Positions 8,708-17,073 of a DNA stretch of 64,000 nucleotides are shown one piece after another. The translations under genes and the position numbers were made by a program. Source of the stretch: Nonomuraea sp. SBT364 (GTDB lineage: Bacteria; Actinomycetota; Actinomycetes; Streptosporangiales; Streptosporangiaceae); assembly GCF_001083785.1 (NCBI RefSeq), contig NZ_LAVL01000009.1, positions 55,570 through 119,569 on the forward strand, written 5' to 3'. Within the stretch, counting starts at the first letter, position 1. The number at the start of each line of letters is the position of its first letter. The notes under the pieces are model-generated. The model ran no database searches. It was not told the origin of the DNA and saw nothing but the letters and a program-made list of their open reading frames with translations.

Positions 8708-9895
8708 CCAGCTGAAGTCGCGCGACCCGTGGCCTTCGAACGTGAACGGGTCGAAGTACTCGCGGAACCCGGACCGCGACGCGGCCGTGATCATGCCGTC
8801 GGCGAGCGCGGCGGCCAGGTCGGCGCGCCGGTCGCGCAGCCCCTGCCACACCAGCCAGGTGACGTTGAGCCAGCTCGGCCCGCGCCAGTAACGGGCGGCG
8901 TCGAACTCGGGCGCGGTCGGCGAGAAGCTGGGCAGCACGCCGTCCTTCAGCGCGAACCGGTCCAGCCCGGTGCCGATCAGCGCGTTGGCGATCTCGCGGG
9001 GCAGGCCGGGCAGCAGGAGCGGCGTCAGCCCGGCGGCGCTGGCGGAGCGGATCAGGCAGCCGGTACGCACGTCACGCGGCTGGAAGAGGCCGTCGTCGTA
9101 GAGGTGCTCGATCATGGCGGCGGTGATCGCGGCGGCCTCGGCGCGGTGCGGCTCCGGGTCGTGCCCGCACACGGCGGCGATCTCGGCCAGCGCCAGCTCG
9201 GCCACCCCGTAGGCGGCGTTGAACAGCGGGTCCTCGACGTGGAAGGCGCCCGGGGCGCGGTAGCCGGAGTCGCGGTAGGCGCGGGCGAGCGCGGTGTAGC
9301 GCTCGTAGTCGCGGTCGGTGGGCCGCTCGGCGGCGGCGACGTGGCCCAGGTCGCGGCGGACGAAGCCGGTGGCCCCGGTGGGCACGGCGCTGAGCGGCCG
9401 GTCCCAGGCCGGGCTGTTGTCCATGCCCGACTCCCAGGGGTGCACGATCGAGATCAGCCCTTCGGGCGAGCGCCGGGCGGTGCGCAGGAACTCCTGCTGC
9501 GCGACCAGCCGGGGGTAGATCCGGCGCAGGAAGGCCGGGTCGGGGTCGGCCTGATGCACCTTCCAGGCGGCCAGCGCGTGCACGGGCGGCTGCACGATGC
9601 CGGACGTGGCCGAGCCGGAGGGCGAACGCGCCTGCCAGAACTCCGGCCCGGGGAAGTAGGCGCCCTCGGGCACCTTGGGGTTGAACACGATGTGCGGCAC
9701 CCTGCCGTCACGCCACTGCGCGCCGAACAGGGACAGCAGCTCCGACCGGGCCCGCCGGGGCGACCAGCGGGCGTTGCCGATGGCCACGAAGGCGGAGTCC
9801 CAGCTCCACTGGTGGGGGTAGAGCCGGCGGGAGGGGACCGTGTAGCTGCCGTCCCAGTTGTCGACCAGGACACGTACCGCGTCGCGGAGGATCAT
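8576..9895 (-). CDS. GH63 hydrolase of the mannosyl-/glucosylglycerate hydrolase type
   Basis: 439 residues, (alpha/alpha)6-barrel inverting glycosidase. It carries the motifs of mycobacterial glucosylglycerate hydrolase and related MGH enzymes: LYPHQWSWDSAFVAIG, GAQWRDGRVPHIVF, GAYFPGPEFW, TSGIVQPPVHA, HPWESGMDNSPAWD (acid Asp region) and FREYFDPFTFEG (base Glu region). Such enzymes release glycerate plus hexose from glycosylglycerates. The ATG at 9895 overlaps the upstream TIM-barrel gene by 4 nt (ATGA). Last gene of a three-gene operon. Substrate assignment is by family resemblance only; trehalase-like activity cannot be excluded. Confidence 0.85.
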   Translation of the reverse strand: MILRDAVRVLVDNWDGSYTVPSRRLYPHQWSWDSAFVAIGNARWSPRRARSELLSLFGAQWRDGRVPHIVFNPKVPEGAYFPGPEFWQARSPSGSATSGIVQPPVHALAAWKVHQADPDPAFLRRIYPRLVAQQEFLRTARRSPEGLISIVHPWESGMDNSPAWDRPLSAVPTGATGFVRRDLGHVAAAERPTDRDYERYTALARAYRDSGYRAPGAFHVEDPLFNAAYGVAELALAEIAAVCGHDPEPHRAEAAAITAAMIEHLYDDGLFQPRDVRTGCLIRSASAAGLTPLLLPGLPREIANALIGTGLDRFALKDGVLPSFSPTAPEFDAARYWRGPSWLNVTWLVWQGLRDRRADLAAALADGMITAASRSGFREYFDPFTFEGHGSRDFSWSAALVLDVVAEHGLHGMPPAAREVSQQLGGLGKADDVGDHVPA

Positions 9896-10677
9896 AGGAA
9901 TTTCCTGATGAAGGCGGCCGTCTCGGGCAGGACGACCTCGGGTTCGCCGCGCAGGCGGCATTCGAGGGCGAGGTAGCCGTCGTAGCCGACGGCGTCGAGG
10001 GTGGCCAGCTGCGCGCCCCAGTCGAGGTGCCCGGTGCCCGGCTGGTTGCGGTTGGACTCGCTGATCTGCATGTGCGCCAGGTAGGGGGCGGCCTCGGCCA
10101 GCGAGCGGCAGGGGTCGTCCTCCTCGATGTTCATGTGGTACGTGTCGCCGACGATCCTGATCGAGTCCATGGCGCAGTAGGACACGGCCTCGGCCAGCGT
10201 GTTGACCATGTGGTTCTCGTACCGGTTGAGCGGCTCCAGCATGATCAGCACGCCGTTGCGCTGGGCGTGCTCGCCGAGCACGGCCAGGGCCTCGGTGAGC
10301 ACCTCGCGGTCCTGGTCGGGGCTGCGCGGCGGCTCGAACGGCGGCAGCCTGCGCGAGAACTGCCCCCACGAGGCGGGGGTCATGACGCCGATGCCGCCCA
10401 GCTCGCCGATGACCGTGAGCTGCGACCGGAGCTGCTGGATCGCGTCCGTGCGCTTGGCCGGGTCGAAGTCGCCGATGAAGTGCGGCATGTCGACGCACAC
10501 GGTCGGCATGACGACGCCGTCGGCCAGCGCCCGCTTGAGCTCGGTCAGGCGGCCGGCGAAGTGGAAGTCGCCCTTGCCGCGCAGCTCGATCGCGTCGAAC
10601 CCGGCGTCGAGGGCGAAGGCGAACTTCTCCTGCAGGGACCGGCCCGGCAGGAGCTGCTCCTGGGCGGCGAGCTTCAC
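9892..10677 (-). CDS. TIM-barrel sugar-phosphate isomerase/epimerase family protein
   Basis: 261 residues, AP-endonuclease-2-like xylose isomerase fold. Metal-binding residues are visible in EPLNRYENH, GDTYHMNIEE, HMQISESNRNQPGTGHLDW and ALECRLRGE. The family includes hydroxypyruvate isomerase, tagatose/psicose epimerases and keto-sugar lyases acting with Gfo/Idh/MocA partners, as here. GTG at 10677 overlaps the stop of the upstream dehydrogenase by 4 nt (GTGA), which decides the start. Reaction unknown. Confidence 0.88.
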   Translation of the reverse strand: MKLAAQEQLLPGRSLQEKFAFALDAGFDAIELRGKGDFHFAGRLTELKRALADGVVMPTVCVDMPHFIGDFDPAKRTDAIQQLRSQLTVIGELGGIGVMTPASWGQFSRRLPPFEPPRSPDQDREVLTEALAVLGEHAQRNGVLIMLEPLNRYENHMVNTLAEAVSYCAMDSIRIVGDTYHMNIEEDDPCRSLAEAAPYLAHMQISESNRNQPGTGHLDWGAQLATLDAVGYDGYLALECRLRGEPEVVLPETAAFIRKFL

Positions 10678-11708
10678 TGTGACTCCTCGAAGGTGAAGAC
10701 GAGCTGCAGCACCTCGGACTGGTGCTTGTCGATCAGGTCGAAGGCGCCGGCGGCGTCGTCGACCGGCACGACGTGGCTGATGAGGTCGTCGACCTCGACG
10801 TCGCCCCGGTGAACGGTCTCCATGAACGTGCGCTGCAGCCGCTCGACGTCCCACCGGTGCGCGAGCCACGAGGCCACGCCGCCGATCTGCGAGGAGACGA
10901 GCTGCACCTGGTTGTGGTGGAACTCCTCGCCGAGCCGCAGGCCGATGCCGTCGCCCTGGTAGAAGCCGGCGGCCACGACCCGGCCGCCCCTGCGGACGGT
11001 GCGGATGGCCTCGTGCAGGCCCTGGTGGCTGCCGCTCAGCTCGATCGCGGTGTCGGCGCCCTCGACGCGCTTGCGCATGAGCTCGGCGACGGAGCCGGCC
11101 TGCACGTCGACGGTCTCGGCCGCGCCGTAGCGCCTGGCGAGCTCCAGCCGGGCCGGGATGGCGTCGGCGGCGACCACGCGGGCGCCGCTCAGCACGGCCA
11201 GGCGGGTGGCGAGCAGGCCGATGACGCCCTGGCCGAAGATCGCCACCTGGTCGCCGAGGTGGATGTCGGCGGCGTGCACGGCGTTGAGCGCGATGGCGCC
11301 GACGCGGGCGAAGACGCCGCTCAGCGGAGCCGCGCCCGGCGGCATCACATGCCCGACCAGCTTGTGGGCGGGCAGCACGGCCTCGGCCCGATGACCCCAG
11401 ATGCCCCACACGAGGCTGCCGACGGGCGGGTCGGCGACGTCGGGCGCCGCCTCCACCACTTCGCCGACCTCCTGGTAGCCCCAGCCGGTCAGCGGATAGG
11501 CGTGGGTCTGGCCATCGAGGAAGAGACGCTGCTCGGTGTCCCACTTGTGGTTGAGGTATGGATTGGTCCCGCGATAGGCGGTGAGCTCGGTGCCCGCGGA
11601 GACGCCCGAGTACATCGTACGAACCCGCACACTGCCCGGGACGAGCTCGGCGGGCTGCTCCAGGCTTACGGAAACGTGACCTGGCTCTTGGAAGGTGATG
11701 ACGCGCAT
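10674..11708 (-). CDS. MDR-family dehydrogenase, copy 2 of 2
   Basis: 344 residues, same architecture as copy 1: TMYSGVSAGTELTAYRGTNPYL near the N-terminus, Rossmann motif VAIFGQGVIGLLATRLA and LGEEFHHNQVQLVSSQIGGV near the C-terminus. First gene of the operon that continues with the TIM-barrel and GH63 genes. ATG at 11708 (MRVITFQEPG) is preferred over GTG at 11717 because GTGGGG lies just upstream. Having two such dehydrogenases on opposite strands of one locus suggests two successive or alternative oxidations of the same sugar. Confidence 0.85.
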   Translation of the reverse strand: MRVITFQEPGHVSVSLEQPAELVPGSVRVRTMYSGVSAGTELTAYRGTNPYLNHKWDTEQRLFLDGQTHAYPLTGWGYQEVGEVVEAAPDVADPPVGSLVWGIWGHRAEAVLPAHKLVGHVMPPGAAPLSGVFARVGAIALNAVHAADIHLGDQVAIFGQGVIGLLATRLAVLSGARVVAADAIPARLELARRYGAAETVDVQAGSVAELMRKRVEGADTAIELSGSHQGLHEAIRTVRRGGRVVAAGFYQGDGIGLRLGEEFHHNQVQLVSSQIGGVASWLAHRWDVERLQRTFMETVHRGDVEVDDLISHVVPVDDAAGAFDLIDKHQSEVLQLVFTFEESQ

Positions 11709-11997
11709 GCCCCACACTTACGCTTTTTGATCAAACAAAAGTAAGAGATTTAGTGCTTGTTTGCACACCATAGTTGCGCTTGGAACACTCGTAAGTCTAC
11801 GACTTCCGCCGAGAGCTCCGTATTACCTTGGGGTTTCTGGTCGCCCGGCTTCAGGAAAGCGACCTTACCGGCATTACACACCCCCTGGTCCAGCAGGGAT
11901 ATCAGGCGTGATCCGGGGCGGAAAAATCTTCGCCGAGATCAGACCGGCCCTTTGCCTCAGGGGTACAGGTGCCTTATCCCGATTCGAGGAGCGCGTC
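11709..11997. promoter_or_regulatory. Divergent control region of the sugar locus (289 bp)
   Basis: Separates the dehydrogenase operon (minus) from the ABC importer/ROK operon (plus). Its left end is unusually AT-rich for this genome and holds an inverted repeat CAAACAA (11732-11738) and TTGTTTG (11757-11763). A similar T-rich run, TGTTTGTTTTC, occurs at about 6610-6620 upstream of the Gfo/Idh/MocA gene. These are candidate sites for the ROK regulator encoded at 15109. The remaining 230 bp is a long leader with no convincing coding frame. Confidence 0.45.
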
Positions 11998-13362
11998 ATG
12001 CCGCACAAGGTAACCGCCGTCCTCTCCGCCGCGCTGCTGGCAGCGACCTGCCTGACGGCCTGCGGCGACGACGGCGAGCAGGCCGCCAACGAGATCACCG
12101 TCTGGACCGAGGAGAACCTCGAGGACCGGATGGCCGTGCAACAGAAGATCATCGACGAGTTCACCCGGAAGACGGGGATCAAGGTCAAGCTGGTCGGCGT
12201 GGCCGAGGACCAGTTCAGCCAGGTGGTCACCTCGGCGGCGGCGGCGGGCGAGCTCCCCGACGTCATCGGCGCCCTGCCCCTGGCCTCCGTCCGCGAGCTG
12301 GAGTCCAACGACCTGCTCGACACCGAGGCGGCCGGCAGGATCGTCGACCAGCTCGGCCGCGACACGTTCTCGGCCCGCGCGCTGGAGCTCGACTCCTCCG
12401 GCGGCAAGCTGCTGGCCGTGCCCAGCGACGGCTGGGCGCAGCTCATCCTCTACCGCAAGGACCTGTTCGAGAAGGCCGGGCTGCGACCGCCCGACACCTA
12501 CGAGGCGTTGCGGGCGGCCGCCGCCGAGCTCAACACCGGCGGCGTCGCCGGCATCACGCTGGCCATCGCGCCCAAGGACTCCTTCACCGCGCAGAGCTTC
12601 GAGCACGTCGCCCTGGCCAACGGGTGCGGGCTGGTGGACGACGCCGGCAACGTGACGCTCGACTCGCCGCCGTGCGTGCGCGCCTTCGAGTTCTACGGCG
12701 AGCTCGCCAGGAACCATTCGGTCAAGGGCATGCAGGACGTCGACTCGACCCGGGCCACCTACTTCTCCGGCAAGGCGGCCATGATGATCTGGTCGTCGTT
12801 CATCCTGGACGAGCTGGCCGGGCTGCGCAAGGACGCGTTGCCGAGCTGCCCGGAGTGCCGCGACGACCCGGAATGGCTGGCCAGGAACACCGGCGTGGTC
12901 ACCGCGCTGAAGGGCCCCGACGGCAGCGCCCCGGCCCAGTTCGGGGAGATCGTCTCCTGGGCCGTCATGCGTGACTCCGCCACGGACCCGGCGTCGAAGT
13001 TCGTCACGTACATGATGAACGAGGGCTACGAGCGGTGGATCGGGATGGCGCCGGAGGGCAAGTTCCCCACCCGCAAGGGGTTCGCCGACACCTGGAAGGC
13101 GCTGCCCGCCGGGGTCGACACCAAGAAGCCGCTGGCCGACGTCTACCCGGCCGAGGTCCTGGAGGCGCTGCGCACCAGCCCCGACACGTTCGGCCGGTGG
13201 GGCATCCCGCAGGGCCAGGGCAAGCTGGTCGGCGCCACGATGGGCGAGCTGCCGGTGCCCAAGGCGCTGGCCGGCGTGGTCGACGGCTCGCTCACCCCGC
13301 AGGCCGCCGCGACGCAGGCCAGGACCGAGGTCGAGACCATCAAGCGCGGGATCCGCGAATGA
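11998..13362 (+). CDS. Sugar ABC transporter substrate-binding lipoprotein
   Basis: 454 residues. Signal peptide with lipobox LTAC (cleavage before Cys at about residue 22), then a family 1 extracellular solute-binding fold (EITVWTEENLEDRMAVQQKIIDEF). ATG at 11998 is preceded by GAGGAG. Delivers a sugar or glycoside to the two permeases downstream. The gene ends in a 4-nt ATGA overlap with the first permease. The operon also carries the ROK regulator, so uptake is probably induced by the sugar. The ligand is not readable from sequence; the GH63 hydrolase nearby suggests a glycosylglycerate-like compound. Confidence 0.92.
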   Translation: MPHKVTAVLSAALLAATCLTACGDDGEQAANEITVWTEENLEDRMAVQQKIIDEFTRKTGIKVKLVGVAEDQFSQVVTSAAAAGELPDVIGALPLASVRELESNDLLDTEAAGRIVDQLGRDTFSARALELDSSGGKLLAVPSDGWAQLILYRKDLFEKAGLRPPDTYEALRAAAAELNTGGVAGITLAIAPKDSFTAQSFEHVALANGCGLVDDAGNVTLDSPPCVRAFEFYGELARNHSVKGMQDVDSTRATYFSGKAAMMIWSSFILDELAGLRKDALPSCPECRDDPEWLARNTGVVTALKGPDGSAPAQFGEIVSWAVMRDSATDPASKFVTYMMNEGYERWIGMAPEGKFPTRKGFADTWKALPAGVDTKKPLADVYPAEVLEALRTSPDTFGRWGIPQGQGKLVGATMGELPVPKALAGVVDGSLTPQAAATQARTEVETIKRGIRE

Positions 13363-14273
13363 GCCGCGCACGCACGCTGCGCGAGCAGGAGGGGCGGGCC
13401 GGGCTGGCGCTGATCTCGCCGACCCTGATCATCACGCTGGTCGTGGTGGTCCTGCCGCTCCTGTGGGCGATCATGCTGGCCTTCCAGGACGTCCGGCTGA
13501 TCAACATCCGCCAGGCGGGGCTCTTCGGCAACTACACGCTGGAGAACTTCGCGTACGTGATGGCCGAGCCGGGGTTCTGGTCCGCGCTGGTCAACACGCT
13601 CGTCTACACGGTCGCGGGCACCGCCCTGTCGATCGTCATCGGGCTGGTCACGGCGCTGGCGCTGCGCGACAGGTTCCGGCTGCGGACGCTGGTCAGGGCC
13701 TCGATCCTGATCCCGTACGTGGCTCCGGTGGTGGCCGTCGCGTTCCTCTGGGAGACGATGCTCAACCCGCAGTACGGCATCGTGAACTCCTGGCTGGACG
13801 AGCCGATCGCCTTCCTCACCCAGGCCAGGGGCACGTTCCTGGGCATGGAGGTGCCGGTGGCGCTGCTGACGGTGATCGCGTTCGAGGCGTGGCGCTACTT
13901 CCCGTTCGCGTTCCTGTTCATCCTCGCCAGGATCCAGGCGCTGCCGGCCGAGCTGGACGAGGCGGCGGTGGTCGACGGGGCCACGCCGACGCAGCGCTTC
14001 CGGTACGTGATCCTGCCGCAGCTGTGGCGGATCATCGCGCTGCTGTCGGTGCTGCGATTCGTCTTCACCTTCACCAAGTTCGACGACGTCTACCTGCTGA
14101 CCGGCGGCGGAGCGGGTACCGAGGTGGTCAGCGTGCGGGTCTACAACTTCCTGACCGCGCGCGACGACATCGGCGCCTCGGCCGCGCAGGCGATCGTGCT
14201 GGCGGTCGCGCTGGTCGTGTTCCTGGTGCTGTACCTGCGCTTCTTCGGGGGTGGCGAACGTGAGCAGGGATAG
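13359..14273 (+). CDS. Sugar ABC transporter permease, MalF type
   Basis: 304 residues with six predicted membrane helices and the permease EAA loop (ELDEAAVVDGATPTQRFRYVILPQL), which docks the ATPase. The ATG at 13359 overlaps the binding-protein stop by 4 nt, fixing the start against a longer in-frame extension. No ATPase gene is present in the locus, as is usual for actinomycete sugar importers that share a genome-wide MsiK-type ATPase. Confidence 0.93.
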   Translation: MSRARTLREQEGRAGLALISPTLIITLVVVVLPLLWAIMLAFQDVRLINIRQAGLFGNYTLENFAYVMAEPGFWSALVNTLVYTVAGTALSIVIGLVTALALRDRFRLRTLVRASILIPYVAPVVAVAFLWETMLNPQYGIVNSWLDEPIAFLTQARGTFLGMEVPVALLTVIAFEAWRYFPFAFLFILARIQALPAELDEAAVVDGATPTQRFRYVILPQLWRIIALLSVLRFVFTFTKFDDVYLLTGGGAGTEVVSVRVYNFLTARDDIGASAAQAIVLAVALVVFLVLYLRFFGGGEREQG

Positions 14274-15105
14274 GTTCGAGCGGGCGCTGCTCAAGGTGCT
14301 CAAGCCGCTGGTGATCCTGTTCCTCTTCGTGATCACCGCGTTCCCGTTCTACTACATGGTGATGCTGTCGTTCCGCGACATCCAGGAGCTGATCCTGGAG
14401 CCGGGCTCGCTGTGGCCGAAGGCGTTCACCCTCGACACGTACGTGAACGTGCTGGACCGGCAGGGTTTCCTGATCTTCATGCGTAACAGCGCGATCGTGG
14501 CGGTCGCCTCGGTGGCGGTCACGCTGCTGATCTCGATCCCCGGCGCCTACGCGGTGGCGCGACTGCGTTTCTTCGGGCGGCGGCAGGTGCACTTCCTGTT
14601 CCTGGCCGTCTACCTGTTCCCGGCGATCGTGCTGGCCATCCCGCTGTTCGTGCTGTTCACCATGCTCGGGCTGCGGGGGTCGCTGGTGGGCCTGATCCTC
14701 GTCTATATCGCGCAAACGGTGCCAGTCACGGTATACATGCTCCGCAACTACTTCGAGACCGTGCCGCAGAGCGTCGAGGAGGCGGCCGCGATCGACGGCT
14801 GCACGCGCCTGTCGACCATCTGGCGGGTGGTGCTGCCGCTGTCCAAACCGGCGCTCATGGCGACCGGGCTCTACGCGTTCATGATCGCCTGGAACGAGTT
14901 CCTGTTCGCCCTTCTCTTCCTGGTGGAGAGGCGGGAGAGCTGGACGGTCTCGCTGGGGCTCTCGCAGCTCGCGGGCAGCATCGAGATTCCCACCACGGTG
15001 CTCATGGCAGGATCCGTGGTGCTGACGCTGCCCATCGTGATCGTCTTCTTCGCCGGCGAACGGTTGCTGACGGAGGGCCTCACGGCAGGAGCGGAGAAGG
15101 GATAG
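14260..15105 (+). CDS. Sugar ABC transporter permease, MalG type
   Basis: 281 residues, six membrane helices, EAA loop SVEEAAAIDGCTRLSTIWRVVLPLSKPAL. GTG at 14260 is chosen because GGGGGTGG sits a proper distance upstream; GTG at 14251 is possible. It overlaps the previous permease gene by 14 nt. Partner of the MalF-type permease in the same importer. Confidence 0.92.
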   Translation: MSRDRFERALLKVLKPLVILFLFVITAFPFYYMVMLSFRDIQELILEPGSLWPKAFTLDTYVNVLDRQGFLIFMRNSAIVAVASVAVTLLISIPGAYAVARLRFFGRRQVHFLFLAVYLFPAIVLAIPLFVLFTMLGLRGSLVGLILVYIAQTVPVTVYMLRNYFETVPQSVEEAAAIDGCTRLSTIWRVVLPLSKPALMATGLYAFMIAWNEFLFALLFLVERRESWTVSLGLSQLAGSIEIPTTVLMAGSVVLTLPIVIVFFAGERLLTEGLTAGAEKG

Positions 15106-15108
15106 ACC

Positions 15109-16281
15109 ATGCTGACGGCGGGGCAGGTCCTCCAGCTCATCCGCGACGGCTCCTGCCGCACCCGCAAGCAGCTGATCGAGTTCACCGGTCTGTCCCGGTC
15201 GACGATCACCGACCGGGTGGACCGGCTCATCGAGGCGGGCTACATCCACGAGTCCGGCGTCGCGAGCTCCGGGGGCGGCCGGCCTCCCTCGGTGCTCGAC
15301 ATCGACGCCACCAGCCGCCTGGTGCTGGTGGCCGACCTCGGGGCCAGCCACGCCCGGGTGGCGCTGACCGACCTCGCCGCCCGGCCGCTGGCCGAGGAGC
15401 ACACCGAGATGCGCATCGAGCGGGGCCCCGAGGCGGTGCTGTCCTGGGTACGGCAGGCGTTCCGGCGGCTGCTGGACCGCACCGGCCGCCCCGCCGCCCA
15501 GGTGTGCGGGATCGGCGTGGACCTGCCGGGCTCGGTCGACCACACCTCCGGCCGGGCGATCAGATCGTTCCTCATGCCCGGCTGGGACGACCACCCGATC
15601 GGCCCGGCCGTCGGGGCCGACTTCGACGTGCCGATCCTGGTGGAGAACGACGCCAACGCGATGGCGCTGGGCGAGTGGTGGACGTCCTGGCGGCACAGCG
15701 ACGCGCTCGTCCTGGTCAAGGTGTCGACCGGGATCGGCACCGGCATCGTGCTGAACGGCGGCATCTACCGGGGCGTGGAGGAGGCCGCGGGCAACATCGG
15801 CCACGTCCGGCTGCACGAGGCCGACGACCGGGTGTGCACGTGCGGCTCGCGCGGCTGCGTGGCCTCGCTGTCCAGCGGCCACGCCCTGGCCACCGACCTG
15901 GGCATGGAGACCAGCCGCGACGTGGTGCGGCTGGTGCAGGCGGGCGACCCGGTGGCCATCGCGCGCACCCAGGAGGCCGGGCGCACGCTGGGCATCGTGC
16001 TGGCTACCGCCGTCAGCCTGCTCAACCCGGGCGTCCTGGTGCTGGCCGGTGACATGGCCGAGACCGGCGAGCACTACCTGACGGGCATCCGGGAGAGCGT
16101 CTACCGCCGCAGCCTGCCGTACACGACGCGCAACCTGGAGATCGTCACGAGCTCGCTGGGCGACCGGGCGGGCATCGTGGGCACGGCGGTGATCGTCATG
16201 GAGCACGTGCTGTCGCCGGAGGCGGTCGACGCGGCGCTGGCCTCCTCACGCGGGCGGGCGCGCCCCGATCTGACCGGCTAG
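15109..16281 (+). CDS. ROK-family transcriptional regulator
   Basis: 390 residues. N-terminal winged helix (LIRDGSCRTRKQLIEFTGLSRSTITDRVDRLIEAG), then a sugar-kinase-like ROK domain with the GIGVDLPGSVD segment, VSTGIGTGIVLNGG phosphate loop and zinc motif VCTCGSRGC. NagC/Mlc/XylR-type regulators of this build repress sugar genes and release on ligand binding. It starts 3 nt after the permease stop, so it is made with the importer it probably controls. The 3' end overlaps the convergent gene at 16246 by 36 nt. Confidence 0.92.
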   Translation: MLTAGQVLQLIRDGSCRTRKQLIEFTGLSRSTITDRVDRLIEAGYIHESGVASSGGGRPPSVLDIDATSRLVLVADLGASHARVALTDLAARPLAEEHTEMRIERGPEAVLSWVRQAFRRLLDRTGRPAAQVCGIGVDLPGSVDHTSGRAIRSFLMPGWDDHPIGPAVGADFDVPILVENDANAMALGEWWTSWRHSDALVLVKVSTGIGTGIVLNGGIYRGVEEAAGNIGHVRLHEADDRVCTCGSRGCVASLSSGHALATDLGMETSRDVVRLVQAGDPVAIARTQEAGRTLGIVLATAVSLLNPGVLVLAGDMAETGEHYLTGIRESVYRRSLPYTTRNLEIVTSSLGDRAGIVGTAVIVMEHVLSPEAVDAALASSRGRARPDLTG

Positions 16282-17019
16282 CTCCGCTCTCGCCGTGACC
16301 AGGGACGGCCCGTACCAGGTGAGCAGCCGCCCGCTGACCAGCGCGCACGGCAGGCCGGGGAACGCCTCGGGGCCGTCGCCGGCGCTGAAGGCGTATGGCT
16401 CGTCGGGCAGCACCACCAGGTCGGGGCGGGCCTCGACGAGCTCCGCGAGCGGGATCTTCGGGTAGCGCTCCGGGTGGCCGGCGTACAGGTTGTCCACGCC
16501 GAGCCGGGCGAGCACGTCGCCGGTGAAGGTGTCGCGGCCGGCCACCATCCACGGCCGCCGCCACACGGGCACGATCGCGGTCCTGCGCGGCCCCCGGTAC
16601 GGCTCCCGCCAGGCTTCCCCGGCCCGGGTGAGCCAGCCGGGCGGGGCCACCCGGCAGGCCAGCTCGAACATCCGGGCCAGCGAGGTGAACGCCTGGTCCA
16701 CGGTCTCGATCCTGGTGACCCACACCGCCAGCCCGGCCGCGCGCATCGCCGCGATGTCGGGGGCCCGGTTCTCCTCGGCGTTGGCCAGGACCACGTCGGG
16801 GCGCAGCGCGGTGATCGCGGCGAGGTCGGGGTTCTTGGTGCCCTTGACCCTGGTCACGTCCAGGCCGGGCGGGTGCGAGCACCAGTCGGTGGCGCCCACC
16901 AGCGCGCCCGGGACGGTCGCGGCGACCGACTCCGTCAGCGACGGCACCAGCGACACGATCCGGCCCACGACCCGGGGCACGGCGACGCGCGTTCCGGTGT
17001 CGTCGACGGAATCGCTCAT
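16246..17019 (-). CDS. BtuF/FhuD-like helical-backbone metal-receptor protein without signal peptide
   Basis: 257 residues matching the cobalamin/iron-siderophore binding fold: RIVSLVPSLTESVAAT, GATDWCSHPPG, KNPDLAAITALRPDVVLAN and PDEPYAF. Normal members are exported, but this one begins MSDSVDDTGTRVAVPRVVG with no signal peptide or lipobox and has no permease or ATPase beside it. It may be a cytoplasmic relative with another role. ATG at 17019. Divergent from the methyltransferase gene, 54-bp spacer. Confidence 0.8.
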   Translation of the reverse strand: MSDSVDDTGTRVAVPRVVGRIVSLVPSLTESVAATVPGALVGATDWCSHPPGLDVTRVKGTKNPDLAAITALRPDVVLANAEENRAPDIAAMRAAGLAVWVTRIETVDQAFTSLARMFELACRVAPPGWLTRAGEAWREPYRGPRRTAIVPVWRRPWMVAGRDTFTGDVLARLGVDNLYAGHPERYPKIPLAELVEARPDLVVLPDEPYAFSAGDGPEAFPGLPCALVSGRLLTWYGPSLVTARAELAGQIGARPPA

Positions 17020-17073
17020 AAGAACACCTTAAATCCCCCCACAGCGGGACACATATCCATACAATCTTGAACT

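Noticed and set aside
16246..17019. Gene assigned as a vitamin B12 or siderophore uptake component.
   Set aside because: It lacks any signal peptide or lipobox and has no permease or ATPase partner, so an uptake role is not claimed.
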